Below, one piece after another: positions 1-7,132 of a DNA stretch of 7,931 nt. The notes under the pieces are model-generated. The model had not been told where the DNA came from. It saw only the letters and a program-made list of their open reading frames with translations, and ran no database searches. The stretch is taken from positions 1 through 7,931 of the forward strand of contig VBAF01000237.1 in NCBI GenBank assembly GCA_005884705.1, given 5' to 3'. Each line of letters opens with the position of its first letter. The stretch's first letter is position 1. The position numbers were made by a program, and so were the translations under genes. The stretch comes from Alphaproteobacteria bacterium (GTDB taxonomy: Bacteria > Pseudomonadota > Alphaproteobacteria > Reyranellales > Reyranellaceae).

Positions 1-799
1 GAGCTGGGGCCAGGTCGTGGTCGCCGATAATCGCGCCGGCGCCAATGGCGTGGTGGCGGGCGAGATCGTCGCCAAGGCGGCCGGCGACGGCTACACGCTG
101 TCGACGGTGGCGATGGGCCACGCCATCAACCCGCTGATCTACAAGAAGCTGCCCTATGACGGCGTCAACGACTTCACGCCGATCAGCCTGCTGGCGACCT
201 TCCCGCAGCTCGTGCTGGTGCATCCCTCGCTGCCGGCCAGGACGCTGGGCGAGCTGATCGCGCTGGCGAAGACCTCGCCCAAGCCGCTGACCTACGGCTC
301 GGGCGGCAGCGGCTCCTCCCAGCATCTGGCCGGGGCGCTGTTCGCCCACATGGCCGGGCTCAATCTCACGCATGTCGCCTACAAGGGCGGCAATCCCGCC
401 CAGCTCGACCTGATGGCGGGCAACCTCGACATGGTGATCATCCAGCCCAACGCGAAGGAAGTCGTGACCTCGGGCAAGCTGCGCGCGCTGGCGGTCAGCT
501 CGACCCAGCGCAGCCCCGACTATCCCAACCTGCCGACCGTCGGCGAAGCGGGTGTGCCGGGCTACCAGTCGGTCGCGTGGTACGGGCTGGTCGGGCCGAA
601 GAACATGCCGGCCGATCTGCTCAGGAAGCTGAGCGAGGAGACGATCCGCGCCGTCGCCGCGCCGGCCGTGCGCTCGGTGATCGCGATCCAGGGCGGCGTC
701 GCCGTCGGCGGCACGCCTGCCGAGTTCGCCGACTTCATCGTCGCCGAACGCAAGCGCTACGAGACGATCGTGCGCGAGGCGGGGATGTCGGTCGAATAG
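1..799 (+). CDS. Bug/TctC-family tripartite tricarboxylate transporter substrate-binding protein (5'-partial)
   Basis: This is the C-terminal part of a periplasmic solute receptor of the Bug (TctC) family, which captures small, usually carboxylated, molecules for a TctAB-type transporter or for signalling. The frame is open from base 2 (first codon AGC) and gives 265 residues. Family members are about 320 residues, so roughly the first 55, including the signal peptide, lie outside the window. The sequence opens with the typical VVADNRAGANG segment. It continues with YKKLPYDGVNDFTPISLL, TYGSGGSGSSQHLAG, HVAYKGGNPAQLDLMAGNLD and YPNLPTVGEAGVPGY, all characteristic of the family. The end (AERKRYETIVREAGMSVE) is also normal, so the 3' end is intact. 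The ligand is not predictable, and no TctA or TctB gene is visible nearby, so it may be an orphan receptor. It converges on the amidohydrolase with a 3-base gap. Family assignment is secure; role beyond that is inference. Confidence 0.93.
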   Translation, partial: SWGQVVVADNRAGANGVVAGEIVAKAAGDGYTLSTVAMGHAINPLIYKKLPYDGVNDFTPISLLATFPQLVLVHPSLPARTLGELIALAKTSPKPLTYGSGGSGSSQHLAGALFAHMAGLNLTHVAYKGGNPAQLDLMAGNLDMVIIQPNAKEVVTSGKLRALAVSSTQRSPDYPNLPTVGEAGVPGYQSVAWYGLVGPKNMPADLLRKLSEETIRAVAAPAVRSVIAIQGGVAVGGTPAEFADFIVAERKRYETIVREAGMSVE

Positions 800-802
800 C
801 GC

Positions 803-2191
803 TCACGGCAGCGCCGCCGGTGAGAAGCCGGCCGGCGGCTTGTCGAAGCGCTTCTTGAACTGGCGCGACCAGGCCTTGTTCGCGACCTCCTGCGCCTGGG
901 CGACGATTGCCGGCTCGTCCATCGTCAGCACCTTGCCGTCGCGCATCAGCCATCGTCCGTCGACCATCACCGACTGCACGTCGCGCGCCTGGCCGTTGTG
1001 CACGAAGTTCGACACCGCCCGCAGCATCGGCACGAGGTGGGCGCGCTGGGTATCGATCACGATCAGGTCGGCCTTGTTGCCCGCCGCCAGCCAGCCGCCG
1101 TCGGCCATGCCGAACGCCTTGTAGCCGTTGCGGCTCGCCCAGCGCAGTGCCTGCTCGGGTGTCGGGTTGCGGCCATCCTCGCGGCGCACCCGCTCCATGA
1201 ACAGGCCGGTGCGCATCACCTCGACCATGTCCTCGGCCATGTTGTCGGAGCCCATGGTGATAGTGCAGCCTTGGCGTTCCAGCGAGTCGATCCGCGGGCT
1301 GAGGCCGCGTCGCGCGGCAATCGCGGCGTTGAAGGCAACGATTACCTTGGCGTCGCCCAGGAGCTTCTCCTCGCGCGGATCCATGCAGCGGCAATGGGCG
1401 CAGATCACCTTGTCGTTGAGGAAGCCAAGATCGGCCAGGTACTCCGTCGGCAGGCGGTTGCGATGTGCCTGCACCGCCGCGACCTCGCCCCAGATCTGGT
1501 TGAGATGGATGGTGATCCAGGTGCCGAGCTTGCTTTGCAAGGCGCTGAGGTCCTTGAGCAGCTCGGGCGAGCACATGTCCGGCGCCCAGGCCGAGATGGC
1601 GATGCGGATGCGGCCGTCCGCCTTGCCGTTCCATTTGGCGAAGGTCCGCTCGATCGTCGCCATGTGCTTCTCGCCCATGGCGCGGTCGAGCTGGAACGGT
1701 GCCGGATCGCCGATTGCCGTGCCGGTCCGGTCGTAGGCGCGTTCGCCGAACAGGAAACGCAGGCCGCTGCCGGCCAGGGTCTCGGCGTAGTCGTCGATGT
1801 CGCTGGAATCCTCCAGCATGAAGGTGACGCCGCTGCGCAGGCACTCGAGCGCGCCGAGCTGCGCCATCACCCGCCGCTCGTCTTGCGTCATGTCGGGCAG
1901 CGGGATCGGCGACAGCCCGCCGGAGAAGGGCGGCTTGTGCGGCGGCGACAGGTCCTCGAACACGCCGCGCGCCAGGGTCATGGTGAGATGGGTATGGGTG
2001 TTGGCGAAGCCCGGCATCACCATGCGGCCGCGCCCGTCGATCCGCTCGGCCGACGGATAGCGCTGCTGCAGCTCGGCATTCGGCCCGATCGCGGCGATCC
2101 GGGTGCCGTCGATCGCGATCGAGGCGCCGTAATGCACCGTGTCCTCGTCGTCGCCGGTGACGATCACGGCATCGTGGATGATGGCGGTCAT
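803..2191 (-). CDS. ATZ/TRZ-type metal-dependent amidohydrolase
   Basis: This 462-residue protein is of normal length for the cytosine deaminase/chlorohydrolase branch of the amidohydrolase superfamily. These cytoplasmic TIM-barrel enzymes remove ammonia, chloride or amines from heterocycles and related compounds. Residues 1-60 and the C-terminal 70 or so form the small beta-sandwich typical of the group (closing segment GNKADLIVIDTQ). Metal-site motifs are visible in order: ANTHTH (H66 and H68), TIHLNQ (H229), CAHC (H266) and GSDN (D316). The usual HxxE after the third ligand reads H229-L-N-Q232, so the expected catalytic Glu is Gln. The strand after H266 also lacks the common cPxSN motif. 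This is therefore a divergent member whose substrate I cannot name. The ATG at 2191 gives a standard beta-strand start, but its upstream TTGGGAA is only a weak ribosome site. It is monocistronic in this window, divergent from the cyclase. Confidence 0.92.
   Translation of the reverse strand: MTAIIHDAVIVTGDDEDTVHYGASIAIDGTRIAAIGPNAELQQRYPSAERIDGRGRMVMPGFANTHTHLTMTLARGVFEDLSPPHKPPFSGGLSPIPLPDMTQDERRVMAQLGALECLRSGVTFMLEDSSDIDDYAETLAGSGLRFLFGERAYDRTGTAIGDPAPFQLDRAMGEKHMATIERTFAKWNGKADGRIRIAISAWAPDMCSPELLKDLSALQSKLGTWITIHLNQIWGEVAAVQAHRNRLPTEYLADLGFLNDKVICAHCRCMDPREEKLLGDAKVIVAFNAAIAARRGLSPRIDSLERQGCTITMGSDNMAEDMVEVMRTGLFMERVRREDGRNPTPEQALRWASRNGYKAFGMADGGWLAAGNKADLIVIDTQRAHLVPMLRAVSNFVHNGQARDVQSVMVDGRWLMRDGKVLTMDEPAIVAQAQEVANKAWSRQFKKRFDKPPAGFSPAALP
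813..839. repeat. 8-bp inverted repeat at the convergent receptor/amidohydrolase junction
   Basis: GCCGCCGG (813-820) and CCGGCGGC (832-839) are perfect inverted copies around an 11-base loop. They lie inside the last codons of the amidohydrolase and 14 bases past the receptor stop codon. A transcript of the + strand would form a GC-rich hairpin there, so it could help end receptor transcription. However, it is followed by TTGTCG rather than a U-tract, and such GC pairs are frequent in this composition, so a terminator role is only a possibility. Confidence 0.3.
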
Positions 2192-2205
2192 GGCGTTCCC
2201 AAAAA

Positions 2206-2234
2206 CTGTCGCGCCGCTACGGTAGCGCTATACT
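2206..2234 (+). promoter_or_regulatory. Candidate sigma-70-type promoter for the cyclase
   Basis: TATACT at 2229-2234 matches the -10 consensus at five of six positions. With a 17-base spacer, the -35 position (2206-2211) reads CTGTCG, a weak three-of-six match. A start near 2241 would leave a leader of about 16 bases carrying the ribosome site. The 65-base gap must also hold the amidohydrolase promoter on the other strand, where the best -10 (TATAGC, 2232 to 2227) overlaps this one. Nothing better is visible in the gap. Confidence 0.42.
2215..2227. promoter_or_regulatory. 13-bp palindrome, possible operator between divergent genes
   Basis: CGCTAC (2215-2220) and GTAGCG (2222-2227) form a perfect inverted repeat around a single central G. 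It lies in the spacer of the cyclase promoter candidate, directly next to its -10, in the only non-coding gap between the divergent amidohydrolase and cyclase genes. A dimeric regulator bound here could affect both genes. No regulator gene is in the window and the arms are short, so the operator reading is inference. Confidence 0.35.
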
Positions 2235-2246
2235 GACGCGCGAGAC

Positions 2247-2253
2247 AGGGGAG
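2247..2253 (+). promoter_or_regulatory. Ribosome binding site of the cyclase gene
   Basis: AGGGGAG lies 3 bases before the ATG at 2257. It is purine-rich and close to the anti-Shine-Dalgarno complement, though the spacing is short. It supports the 2257 start, after which a membrane segment follows directly. Confidence 0.55.
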
Positions 2254-2256
2254 AGC

Positions 2257-4341
2257 ATGGGGCGGCAGTCGGTTCCTTTCAGCGTCACCATCTTGACCTT
2301 GATGGCGCTGATCGTCGTGCCGCTGTCGTCGAGCCTGCTGTGGCTCGGCTGGCGCGCGGTCGACCGGCTCGAGAAAGAGGATGTCGGCCAGCGCATGGCG
2401 GAGCTCGACACCGCCGTCGCGGGCTTCCTGGGCGACAATCTGCGCCTCGTCGTCTCGCTCGGCCAGGCGCTGGGCGAGCAGCCGGAATTTGCGCCGCAAG
2501 CCGGCGTCGCGGCCGACGGGCAGCGCCTGCGCCAGCTCGCCGGCTTGTTGCGCCGTCATCCCGGCGTCGATGCAGCCTTCGTCGGCTACCCCGATGGACG
2601 CATGCTCTATGCCGGCCGCACCGAGTCCTCTTCGCCGGCGCAGCGGGTCGAGTTCCATATTCCACCGGGCGATCCGATCGTGCAGCGCGTCATCGCCGGC
2701 GAAGGCGCGGCGCGGCAGGAGGTCTGGCGCTTCCTCGGCGCCGACGGCAGCCTGGGTGAGCCGCATGCTCGGGCGAGCGATTTCGATCCGCGCCAGCGCC
2801 CCTGGTACAGCGGCGCGCTGCGGAGCGGCGCGCCGGCCCTCACCGCGCCCTATCGCTTCGCCTGGTCGCAAGAGCTCGGCCTGTCGGTCGGCGTGCCGAT
2901 GCCGCAGGGCGGCGTCATCGGCTTCGACGCCTCGCTCGGTACGCTGTCCCGCCTGATCGTGCAGTACAAGGTGACGCCGAACGCCGTCATCGTGATCGCC
3001 AGCGGAACCTCCGACGTTTTCATCGAGACCAGGCCGTGCGATCCGACCGATGCGTCTTGCCTGCCGGGCGACGAGGCGGTGCGCGCGCTGGTGAAGCGGA
3101 CGGTGGTCGAATCGGCCGGGCGGCCTCTCCAGCGCGACGTCGAGGTCTCCGGCCGCGCCTACAAGCTGATCGTCAACCCGCTGGCGCCGCTCTATGGCCG
3201 CGGCTTCGCGGTCGCGGCGGCAGTGCCGGTCGAGGAGCTGACGGTCATCTCGCGCGCGCTGCTGGCGCGCGGCGCGTGGGCCGGCGGCGCGGCGGTCGGT
3301 CTTGCCATCCTGGCGGCGTTCGCAGTGTCGTTGCTGCTGTCGCGCTCGATGGCGCGGCTTGCCGCCAAGACGCAGCATTTCCGCGACCTCGATTTCTCCG
3401 ACCGCGTGCCGGTCCGAAGCCGCATCACCGAGGTGCTGCGCCTGTCGGAGGCCGTCGAGCGCATGCGCGAGGGGCTCGAGGTGTTCGGCCACTACGTGTC
3501 GAAAGACCTGGTGCGCCAGATCATGCGCTCGCCCGCCAGCACCGGCGTGGGCGGCGAGCGGCGCGACGTCAGCGTGATGTTCACCGACATCGAAGGCTTC
3601 TCGCGCATCAGCGAGGCGATCGCGCCGGAGGTGCTGACCAGCCGCCTGTCGCACTATTTCGAGGCGCTGGGCGTGGCGATTTCCGCCAACCGCGGCATGA
3701 TCGACAAGTATATCGGCGACAGCGTGATGGCGTTCTGGAACGCGCCGGAGCCCGATCCCGACCACGTCTTGCATGCCTGCCGCGCCGCGCTGCAGGCCGC
3801 CGAGGCAAGTCGCGCGCTGGCGAAGAAGTGGCACGGGCGCGGACGGCCGGTGTTCCGCACCCGCTTCGGCCTGCACGCGGGACCGGCGATCGTCGGCAAT
3901 GTCGGCGCGCGCGAGCGCATGAACTACACGCTGGTCGGCGCGGTCGCCAACCAGGCGTCGCGGCTGGAAGGGCTGAACAAGGTCTACGGCACCGAGATCC
4001 TGGCGAGTGGCGAGGTCGCGGCGCGCACGGCCGAGCAGTTTGTCTGGCGGCCGATCGACCGCATCGTCGCGGCCGGGACGACCGAGGCGATGGAGATCTG
4101 CGAGCCGCTCGGCGAGGCTCCGCAGGCCGCCGACCATGCGGTCTTCCTCGAGCACTGGCTCGCCGGCCGCGCAGCCTATATCGACGGCCGGTTTGCGGAA
4201 GCCATCGGGCATTTTGAGACGGCGGCGGCGCTGCGGCCGGGCGACGGACCGTGTCGCGTGCTGATCGCGCGCTGCCTCGACTTCGCACGCAGCGGCGTGC
4301 CGGCTGAATGGGATGGCGCCTGGCATTTCGACTTCAAGTGA
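2257..4341 (+). CDS. Membrane class III adenylate/guanylate cyclase with Cache-like sensor, HAMP and TPR-like tail
   Basis: This 694-residue sensor makes a cyclic nucleotide from ATP or GTP in response to an extracytoplasmic signal. A first membrane segment spans about residues 9-30 and a second about 341-362. Between them is a dCache-like periplasmic domain with the typical DPRQRPWY motif (177-184). HAMP and a helical linker follow (about 362-425), then the catalytic domain (about 435-620). Metal ligands are D444 (FTDIEGFS) and D488 (DKYIGDS), and K484 is at the base-recognition position. The transition-state pair N565 and R569 is present. The second base-recognition position, normally Asp in VGDAVN, is A562 (VGAVAN). 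Residues about 625-694 form a TPR-like tail ending in EWDGAWHFDFK, a common close for such cyclases. The gene stands alone on its strand and overlaps the convergent hydrolase by 8 bp. Cyclase activity is well supported; cAMP versus cGMP is undecided. Confidence 0.95.
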   Translation: MGRQSVPFSVTILTLMALIVVPLSSSLLWLGWRAVDRLEKEDVGQRMAELDTAVAGFLGDNLRLVVSLGQALGEQPEFAPQAGVAADGQRLRQLAGLLRRHPGVDAAFVGYPDGRMLYAGRTESSSPAQRVEFHIPPGDPIVQRVIAGEGAARQEVWRFLGADGSLGEPHARASDFDPRQRPWYSGALRSGAPALTAPYRFAWSQELGLSVGVPMPQGGVIGFDASLGTLSRLIVQYKVTPNAVIVIASGTSDVFIETRPCDPTDASCLPGDEAVRALVKRTVVESAGRPLQRDVEVSGRAYKLIVNPLAPLYGRGFAVAAAVPVEELTVISRALLARGAWAGGAAVGLAILAAFAVSLLLSRSMARLAAKTQHFRDLDFSDRVPVRSRITEVLRLSEAVERMREGLEVFGHYVSKDLVRQIMRSPASTGVGGERRDVSVMFTDIEGFSRISEAIAPEVLTSRLSHYFEALGVAISANRGMIDKYIGDSVMAFWNAPEPDPDHVLHACRAALQAAEASRALAKKWHGRGRPVFRTRFGLHAGPAIVGNVGARERMNYTLVGAVANQASRLEGLNKVYGTEILASGEVAARTAEQFVWRPIDRIVAAGTTEAMEICEPLGEAPQAADHAVFLEHWLAGRAAYIDGRFAEAIGHFETAAALRPGDGPCRVLIARCLDFARSGVPAEWDGAWHFDFK

Positions 4342-5428
4342 CCGGAGGACCGAGGAACCAGTCGAGGATCGCGCCATTCTCGTCGCGCGGATAGGTGTGC
4401 GACAGGTCGGCGATCTCGCGGTAGACGACGCGGGCACCGGCCTGGGCGAGCGCCTGCTCGGCGCTTTGCGCGGTGCGGGCGGAGAACATCCAGTCCTGCG
4501 CGCCGTGCACGATGTGGACCGGCAGGCCGCGCACCCGGCCGGCGTCGGCCATGGTCATCATCGTCATCGGATGAAACGCCGCCGCGACCGGCGCCAGGTG
4601 GCTGAACGGGCAGGCGGCCCGCAGGCCCCAGACATAGGTATACGTGCCGCCGTCGCTCATGCCGGTCAGCAGCCGGCGGGCCGGATCGAGGTTCCAGCGG
4701 CCGTCCAGCTCGGCCAGCATGCGATTGATATTGTCGGCATCGAGCTGCGGCTCCATCAGCGACCAGGTCGAGCCCGCCGCGGTCGGCGCCAGCAGGATGA
4801 AGCCGCGCGTGCGCGCCTCGCGCAGCCAGCTCCACAGGAAGGCACCGCCATTGCCGCTGCCGCCGTGCAGCGCCGCCACCAGCGGCCAGGCGCGCGTGGG
4901 CTCGTATTCCTCCGGCACGTAGAGCGAGAAGGCGCCGCGCGTGCCGGCCGGGCCGCCGACATGCATTACGCCGACATCGGGCTTGATCGGATCGATCGCC
5001 GCCAGCCGCGCGAGCCGCGGCTTGTCCTCGCGTGCGGCGGCTTCGAGGAAGAACTGGCTGACGGGCCGCAGATGCGGCGCCATCGGATAGATCGCCTCGC
5101 AGGCGCGGGCGTAGCCGCGCAGCGCGCGGTAGGCGGCGACGATCGGCTGCTCGGCGTCCGGCGCCGACAGCAGCGCCGACAGGCTCTGGTTCGCCGCGTC
5201 GCCGGCCCGTTCCAGGCAATCGCGCGCCGGCTGCAGCCGCTCGGGCCAGGCGAGCGCGCGCGATTGGGCGAGCGCCGGCTCGAGATCGCTGCCGCGCTCG
5301 GCCAGAGCCTCGATCAACCGCGGCAGCGTCGGCGGCGCGAGATGGCGGCCGGCGAACTCGAGGGCGTAGAGCGCCTTCAGGACGGCGGGCGCCAGCCGCG
5401 CGATCGCGTCGACGGCCGGCTCGTCCAC
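4334..5428 (-). CDS. Alpha/beta hydrolase, PHB depolymerase/LpqC-like esterase with extra helical N-terminal domain
   Basis: The 364-residue product is a serine hydrolase. Residues about 165-360 form the alpha/beta-hydrolase fold: ALHGGSGNGG (186-195) supplies the oxyanion hole and GMSDGG (256-261) holds nucleophile S258. HGAQDWMF (308-315) gives acid D312, and DLSHTYP (341-347) gives base H344. This order resembles PHB depolymerase-like and phospholipase/carboxylesterase-like esterases. There is no signal peptide, so it likely acts in the cytoplasm on a soluble ester or lactone rather than on extracellular polymer. Residues 1-150 are an alanine- and leucine-rich helical region I do not recognise. 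The start is a GTG at 5428, two bases past the GMC oxidoreductase stop, with AAGGA six bases before it; no ATG fits better. The frame stays open upstream on the antisense side of the GMC gene, which is composition-driven. It is probably translated from the same mRNA as the GMC gene. Confidence 0.85.
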   Translation of the reverse strand: MDEPAVDAIARLAPAVLKALYALEFAGRHLAPPTLPRLIEALAERGSDLEPALAQSRALAWPERLQPARDCLERAGDAANQSLSALLSAPDAEQPIVAAYRALRGYARACEAIYPMAPHLRPVSQFFLEAAAREDKPRLARLAAIDPIKPDVGVMHVGGPAGTRGAFSLYVPEEYEPTRAWPLVAALHGGSGNGGAFLWSWLREARTRGFILLAPTAAGSTWSLMEPQLDADNINRMLAELDGRWNLDPARRLLTGMSDGGTYTYVWGLRAACPFSHLAPVAAAFHPMTMMTMADAGRVRGLPVHIVHGAQDWMFSARTAQSAEQALAQAGARVVYREIADLSHTYPRDENGAILDWFLGPPVT

Positions 5429-5430
5429 GC

Positions 5431-7086
5431 TCAGTCCTTGAGCATCGCCGAGTCGAGCGGCGCGCGACCGCGGATCAGGTCGGCGGCCTTCTCGGCGATC
5501 ATCAGCACGGAGGCGTTGAGGTTGGCCGACGGCATGGTCGGCATGACTGACGCATCGACCACGCGCAGGTTCTCGAGGCCGCGCACCTTGAGCTGGTCGT
5601 CGACCACCGCGGTCGGATCGCTGTCGGGTGCCATGCGGCAGGTGCCCATGAGATGGAAGGTCGTTGTGCCGCGCTTCTTGGCGGCCTCCAGCAGGTCTGC
5701 GTCGCTCTGCGCCTGGGCGCCGGGGAATTCCTCGCGGTCGTAATACTTCGACAGCGCCTTGGAGTGCAGCAGCCGGCGGGCGAGCTTCATGCCGGCCAGC
5801 AGCACCCGGCGGTCGCTTTCGGCCGCCAGATAGTTCGGCTGGATCAGGGGCGCGGTGAACGGATCGGCCGACTTTGACCGCACCCAGCCGGTGCTGTCGG
5901 GCCGCTGCTGCCACGACGCGATGGTCATGCCGGGGAAGTCGTCGAGCTTGGACTGCACGCCCTCCTTGTAGCTCGCCGGCGTGAAGGTGAGCTGCAGGTC
6001 GTAATTGTCGACCGCCTCGTCGGATTTCCAGAAGACATAGACCAGCGTCGGGTTGAGCGAGAGGATGCCGCGGCGGGTGAAGACGTACTTCAGCACCTCG
6101 CCGGCGAGCTTCACGCCGTGCGACAGCTCGTTGATGGTCTGCGCGTTCTTGACCCGGGCGACGAACCGCGGGGCGTAATGGTCGCGCAGGTTCTCGCCGA
6201 CGCCCCTGAGTTCGTGCTTCACCGCGATGCCGAGCTCGCCCAGCAGCGCGGCCGGTCCGACGCCCGAGATCTGCAGGAGCTGCGGGGTGTTCACCGCGCC
6301 GCCGCACAGGATCACCTCCTTGGCGGCCCGCACTTCGGTCGGCGCGCCGTGCCGGCCGCCCTTGTTGTAGCGGATGCCGACCGCGCGCCTGCCCTCGAAC
6401 ACGATCGACGTCGCCTGCGCATGCGTGCGCACCGTGAGGTTCGGTCGCTTCATCGCGGGCTTGAGATAGCCGCGCGCCGCGCTCACCCGGCGGCCGTTCT
6501 GCACGATGCGCTGGACGTAGCTCACGCCCGCCTGCCGGGTGCCGTTGTAGTCGCGGTTGCGCGGGATGCCTTGCTCGACCGCGCCCTCGATGAAGGCGTC
6601 GCAGATCGGGTCGCGCCAGTCGAGGTCGGTGATCGGCAGGTGGCCTTGGTTGCCGCGGAAGGTCTCGTCGTCGGCATGCGCCTCGCTCGCCATGCGCTTT
6701 TCGCTGCGCCGGAAGTAGGGCAGCACGTCGGAATAGCCCCAGCCGCGATTGCCGCGCTGCGCCCAGCCGTCGAAGTCCATGCGCTGGCCGCGATTGTAGA
6801 TGTGGCCGTTGATCGAGCTCGAGCCGCCCAGCGTCTTGCCGCGCGGCGCGGCGATGCGGCGGCCGCCGGTCCATTCGCTGGCCTCCGACGTGTAGAGCCA
6901 GTTCACCCGGGGATCGACCAGCGTATACATGAAGCCGGCCGGGATGTGGATGAAGGGATGCCAGTCGCGCGGCCCCGCCTCGAGCACGCAGACGGTCGTG
7001 CTGCCGTCTTCGCTCAACCGATTGGCGAGCACGCTGCCGGCCGAGCCGGCGCCCACGATCACGTAGTCGAAGGTCTCCATCACCAT
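5431..7086 (-). CDS. GMC-family FAD-dependent oxidoreductase (choline dehydrogenase-like alcohol dehydrogenase)
   Basis: This cytoplasmic flavoenzyme of 551 residues, normal for the family, oxidises an alcohol to an aldehyde or acid. The N-terminal Rossmann motif is VGAGSAGS (11-18), with E36 positioned for the FAD ribose. GMC signature 1 is around 82-100 (GKTLGGSSSING), and signature 2 is GGAVNTPQLLQISGVG (262-277). The C-terminal part holds the catalytic His in HLMGTCRM (H478) and the SANLNAS segment, where N522 takes the second active-site position. It ends in the usual FAD-binding helix (MIAEKAADLIRGR). Although the family includes choline dehydrogenase (betA), nothing shows choline as substrate, so I give no symbol. 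The start is ambiguous: ATG at 7086 or ATG two codons later at 7080, neither with a strong ribosome site. The hydrolase follows two bases after the stop, which suggests an operon that may oxidise an alcohol and cleave an ester. Confidence 0.94.
   Translation of the reverse strand: MVMETFDYVIVGAGSAGSVLANRLSEDGSTTVCVLEAGPRDWHPFIHIPAGFMYTLVDPRVNWLYTSEASEWTGGRRIAAPRGKTLGGSSSINGHIYNRGQRMDFDGWAQRGNRGWGYSDVLPYFRRSEKRMASEAHADDETFRGNQGHLPITDLDWRDPICDAFIEGAVEQGIPRNRDYNGTRQAGVSYVQRIVQNGRRVSAARGYLKPAMKRPNLTVRTHAQATSIVFEGRRAVGIRYNKGGRHGAPTEVRAAKEVILCGGAVNTPQLLQISGVGPAALLGELGIAVKHELRGVGENLRDHYAPRFVARVKNAQTINELSHGVKLAGEVLKYVFTRRGILSLNPTLVYVFWKSDEAVDNYDLQLTFTPASYKEGVQSKLDDFPGMTIASWQQRPDSTGWVRSKSADPFTAPLIQPNYLAAESDRRVLLAGMKLARRLLHSKALSKYYDREEFPGAQAQSDADLLEAAKKRGTTTFHLMGTCRMAPDSDPTAVVDDQLKVRGLENLRVVDASVMPTMPSANLNASVLMIAEKAADLIRGRAPLDSAMLKD
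5435..5439 (-). promoter_or_regulatory. Ribosome binding site deciding the GTG start of the hydrolase
   Basis: On the minus strand AAGGA lies in the last codons of the GMC gene, six bases before the GTG at 5428. It is the best Shine-Dalgarno match near the junction. It supports this non-ATG start and coupled translation of the two genes. Confidence 0.6.
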
Positions 7087-7089
7087 GGC

Positions 7090-7119
7090 TTAGCAATCGG
7101 CCCGGCGAATGGCTATCCT
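7090..7119 (+). promoter_or_regulatory. Weak candidate promoter for the NTF2-like/lyase operon
   Basis: The 60-base gap between the divergent GMC and NTF2-like genes (7087-7146) must hold both promoters. On the + strand TTAGCA (7090-7095) and TATCCT (7114-7119) each match the -35 and -10 consensus at four of six positions, with an 18-base spacer. I saw no good match on the minus strand and no convincing inverted repeat. Treat this as a best guess. Confidence 0.28.
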
Positions 7120-7132
7120 GATCGCCCGTGGC

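Noticed and set aside
813..850. GC-rich inverted repeat as a true Rho-independent terminator of the receptor gene
   Set aside because: It has a good 8-bp stem but no U-tract (TTGTCG follows) and lies within coding sequence, so it is listed only as a repeat with low confidence.
998..2236. 412-codon plus-strand frame across the amidohydrolase
   Set aside because: A compositional shadow: His/Arg/Ala/Gly-rich, no recognisable fold, directly opposite a full-length amidohydrolase.
2188..4437. 749-codon minus-strand frame across the cyclase
   Set aside because: It is antisense to a cyclase with every conserved motif, is Arg/His/Asp-rich without a domain, and has no ribosome site. Long open antisense frames are expected at this GC content.
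5431..7086. Naming the GMC gene betA (choline dehydrogenase)
   Set aside because: The family motifs are shared by many alcohol dehydrogenases; no betaine aldehyde dehydrogenase, BetI or choline transporter is nearby, so the substrate is unknown.
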